A stretch of 64,000 nucleotides of DNA, taken from the NCBI GenBank assembly GCA_900545535.1, contig UQZN01000013.1, positions 25,708 through 89,707 of the forward strand. Direction: 5' to 3'. The notes beneath the pieces are model-generated. The model was not told the DNA's origin. It made no database searches and saw nothing but the letters and a program-made list of their open reading frames with translations. The DNA comes from an uncultured Phascolarctobacterium sp. GTDB taxonomy: Bacteria > Bacillota > Negativicutes > Acidaminococcales > Acidaminococcaceae. Numbering within the stretch: position 1 is the first letter of the stretch; every line of letters starts with the position of its first letter. A program made the translations under genes and the position numbers. This document shows, in pieces, positions 62,562 through 64,000 of this stretch.

Positions 62562-63359
62562 ATGCCACAAAAGAAACTGTTTACTGCACTGCTGATTGCA
62601 ACAGCAGCTTTACTGCTGTTGGGTATGAGCAACGAAAATCAGATACCGTATCCGCAGGGGTATGATACCAAAAGCGCCGGGGCTTCGTCTTATAATGGAC
62701 TGGCCAATGTGCCGAAATCACCGTATTTTCAGCAGCTTGATTTTTATAATATGCAGCCTACTGATTCGCTGGTGCTGCTGCCCAGGTTCCGTACCTATCA
62801 GCAGACGACCGAATATACCTGCGGCCCTGCTGCAGCACTGATGGTGGTCGAGCATTTCCTGGGACGCAGCGAGGAAGACGAGCTGGCCATCGGAAAGATC
62901 ATGGGCACCAAAGCTTACACCGGTACCAATACCAAAGGCATGGTCAAATATTTTAAGAAAAAAGGCTGGCAGGTAACCTCGTCGGCCGATAAAGATAAAA
63001 CGCCGCAGAATACGCAGGAATTTAAAAACTTTGTGCTTGATCATCTCAGGCGTAATGTCCCCATCATGGTCGAAAACGTAGACTGGGGCGGACACTGGCG
63101 CATCATTATCGGTTACGATACCATGGGTACGGACGACATCACCAGCAGCGACGTGCTGATCATGGCCGATCCTTATGATACAGCCGATCATCTGCAGGAC
63201 GGCTATGTCGTTGTGCCAGCTGAAAAATTCTTCTATATGAGGTTCGACTCGCATCTGTTTGCCGCAGGCGACCGCAAACAGCAGTGGCTGGCGGCCGAAC
63301 CGCCGGAGGGGTATGAACCGCTGGTAGATATGAAAACGCCGGCTCAGTCCGCACAATAA
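62562..63359 (+). CDS. Exported C39-like peptidase-fold protein
   Basis: 265 residues from ATG 62562 (AAGAAGGGAAACTA upstream). Signal peptide MPQKKLFTALLIATAALLLL. Then a papain-like C39 domain: QTTEYTCGPAAALMVVEHF with the catalytic Cys (~86), GHWRIIIGYD with the catalytic His, and MADPYDTADH with the Asp. C39 domains act as bacteriocin leader peptidases in transporters; stand-alone exported forms like this are of unknown role. Follows the CCA gene by 16 bases. Terminator after it. Confidence 0.85.
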   Translation: MPQKKLFTALLIATAALLLLGMSNENQIPYPQGYDTKSAGASSYNGLANVPKSPYFQQLDFYNMQPTDSLVLLPRFRTYQQTTEYTCGPAAALMVVEHFLGRSEEDELAIGKIMGTKAYTGTNTKGMVKYFKKKGWQVTSSADKDKTPQNTQEFKNFVLDHLRRNVPIMVENVDWGGHWRIIIGYDTMGTDDITSSDVLIMADPYDTADHLQDGYVVVPAEKFFYMRFDSHLFAAGDRKQQWLAAEPPEGYEPLVDMKTPAQSAQ

Positions 63360-63378
63360 AAAAGTGTAAATAAAAAAC

Positions 63379-63420
63379 AAACCGCAGACTTGCTTATGCA
63401 AGTCTGCGGTTTATTTTTTA
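63379..63420 (+). terminator. Terminator after the C39-like gene
   Basis: AAACCGCAGACTTGC-TTAT-GCAAGTCTGCGGTTT followed by ATTTTTTA: perfect 15-bp stem. Confidence 0.94.
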
Positions 63421-63439
63421 TGTCCTTTTTTTCGTTTTT

Positions 63440-63810
63440 TGTTTATGCCGCTTTCTTGAAAGAAAGTCTAAAAGTTTTTTCGTTTTTGACTTGTACCTTT
63501 CTTGGGCAAGAAAGGTACCCAAAGAACTTTCAGCTAACAGTGCCTCAATGCCTCAGACATACCCTGCGCCTGCTTGCAGCTGCGTTTCGCTCATCCGCCA
63601 AATCTTCCCAATGCGCTGTAAAACCCTCTGTATCGTACGTTTTACTGCTTTAGCCAATAATCACTGATTTCATTAATAGTTCGATACCGTTATTATGAAA
63701 TTCAGCAATAATTTGTACGATGCAGGGTTTTGAGCGCACATTGTGATCAAGTCCGTTGTGTGCGCAGCGAGCTGTAAGCGCTGGAAGGACTGTTTGAGGC
63801 ATTGCTTCTT
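63440..63810. repeat. Inverted-repeat element in the non-coding right end
   Basis: Two short palindromes come first: CTTTCTT-GA-AAGAAAG (63451-63466) and GTACCTTTCTT-GGGC-AAGAAAGGTAC (63493-63518). They are followed by an imperfect inverted repeat of about 260 bases: arms about 63545-63672 and 63693-63806. The best-matching blocks are 63610-63638 against 63715-63742 and CAATGCCTCA against TGAGGCATTG. No open frame with coding character is seen. It looks like a mobile-element-derived or REP-like repeat. Confidence 0.6.
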
Positions 63811-64000
63811 GCCTGCTAAAGATTTTCTTTGTTCGGCAATGCCGAGTTGCCCGGAAGCCGGACAGCGAGCAAAGCAAAACAGGACTTGCCACAGTGCGCA
63901 AGCTTATTGCCTTTTTACCGCATTAGTTGCAAGTGTTAACGCCGCAAATAATGCAATGGTAAAACGGACAGCGCAAGAGGCGATTGCATAATGAGCCTCT
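63811..64000. other. Unassigned right edge
   Basis: No convincing gene. Open frames on both strands are short and have no ribosome sites or recognisable motifs. It may be the start of a further repeat or a gene continuing beyond the edge. Confidence 0.3.

Noticed and set aside
63650..64000. Open frames at the right end (63650-63901 minus, 63743-63991 plus)
   Set aside because: Low-complexity composition, no ribosome sites, and overlap with the inverted-repeat element. No family resemblance.
1..64000. CRISPR arrays, rRNA and tRNA genes
   Set aside because: No regularly spaced repeats, no rRNA segments and no cloverleaf-like sequences with TTCGANTC-type arms were noticed in the window by eye; a tRNA scan would be needed to exclude tRNAs fully.

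Overview
The window has two parts. Positions 1 to about 23,100 are most of a T7-like (Autographivirus-type) prophage. Positions about 23,200 to 64,000 are bacterial chromosome. The host genes have Firmicutes-type order (nadD-yqeK-LCP-rsfS-cvfB, T-box leaders on serA and ilv-leu), yet the chromosome also encodes an RND efflux pump with its periplasmic adaptor, which implies an outer membrane. Together with anaerobic traits (oxygen-sensitive ribonucleotide reductase in the phage, a ferredoxin, a NapH-like protein) this points to a diderm, anaerobic Firmicute of the Negativicutes, perhaps an Acidaminococcaceae-type gut organism; that assignment is inference.

The phage is read leftward (minus strand) from about 20.6 kb to beyond the left edge, in nearly T7 order: early small genes, single-subunit RNA polymerase (gp1), a gp1.7-like protein, dUTPase, SSB (gp2.5), endonuclease I (gp3), a shortened lysozyme homologue (gp3.5), primase-helicase (gp4), nrdG/nrdD, DNA polymerase (gp5), a lysis-type cassette, a ferredoxin-thioredoxin-reductase-like protein, DNA ligase, exonuclease (gp6), small virion proteins (gp6.7, gp7.3), portal (gp8), scaffold (gp9) and the first 73 codons of the capsid protein (gp10). 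Tail and packaging genes must lie off the left edge.

Unlike T7, this phage is built for lysogeny. A rightward arm (20.8-23.05 kb) carries a small repressor candidate, a small membrane protein and a tyrosine integrase. The repressor gene is divergent from the leftward early promoter. Four copies of a 16-17 bp operator lie between them, one inside the spacer of the early promoter and one over the -35 region of the repressor promoter. A 23-bp sequence recurring at the RNA polymerase stop codon, before the structural genes, and in a cluster at 21.35-21.44 kb is the probable promoter of the phage polymerase. Two copies in the cluster point leftward, antisense to the repressor; one points rightward at the integrase. 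The lysozyme homologue lacks all three zinc ligands and its ATG start, so it is probably kept, if at all, as a regulator of the polymerase. A 3D-domain muralytic enzyme with a holin-like neighbour probably takes over lysis.

The chromosome begins with NAD synthesis and ribosome-associated genes (nadD, yqeK, LCP protein, rsfS, cvfB), then a hybrid histidine kinase and a TauE/SafE permease. A complete aromatic operon follows (two DAHP synthases, tyrA, aroB, aroA, aroC, pheA, aroE, aroK, aroQ), preceded by a strong promoter, a possible Phe/Tyr-rich leader peptide and a terminator. Next come an XRE regulator, an RND pump with adaptor and TetR regulator, rmuC, serA under a serine-type T-box, xpt, and an ilvN-ilvC-leuCDB-ilvB operon under a leucine-type T-box. 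The right part holds rsgA, an acetyltransferase, a toxin-antitoxin pair, a NapH-like protein with ferredoxin, an arylamine N-acetyltransferase, a CCA-adding enzyme and a secreted C39-like protein. The last 600 bases are non-coding and dominated by inverted repeats.
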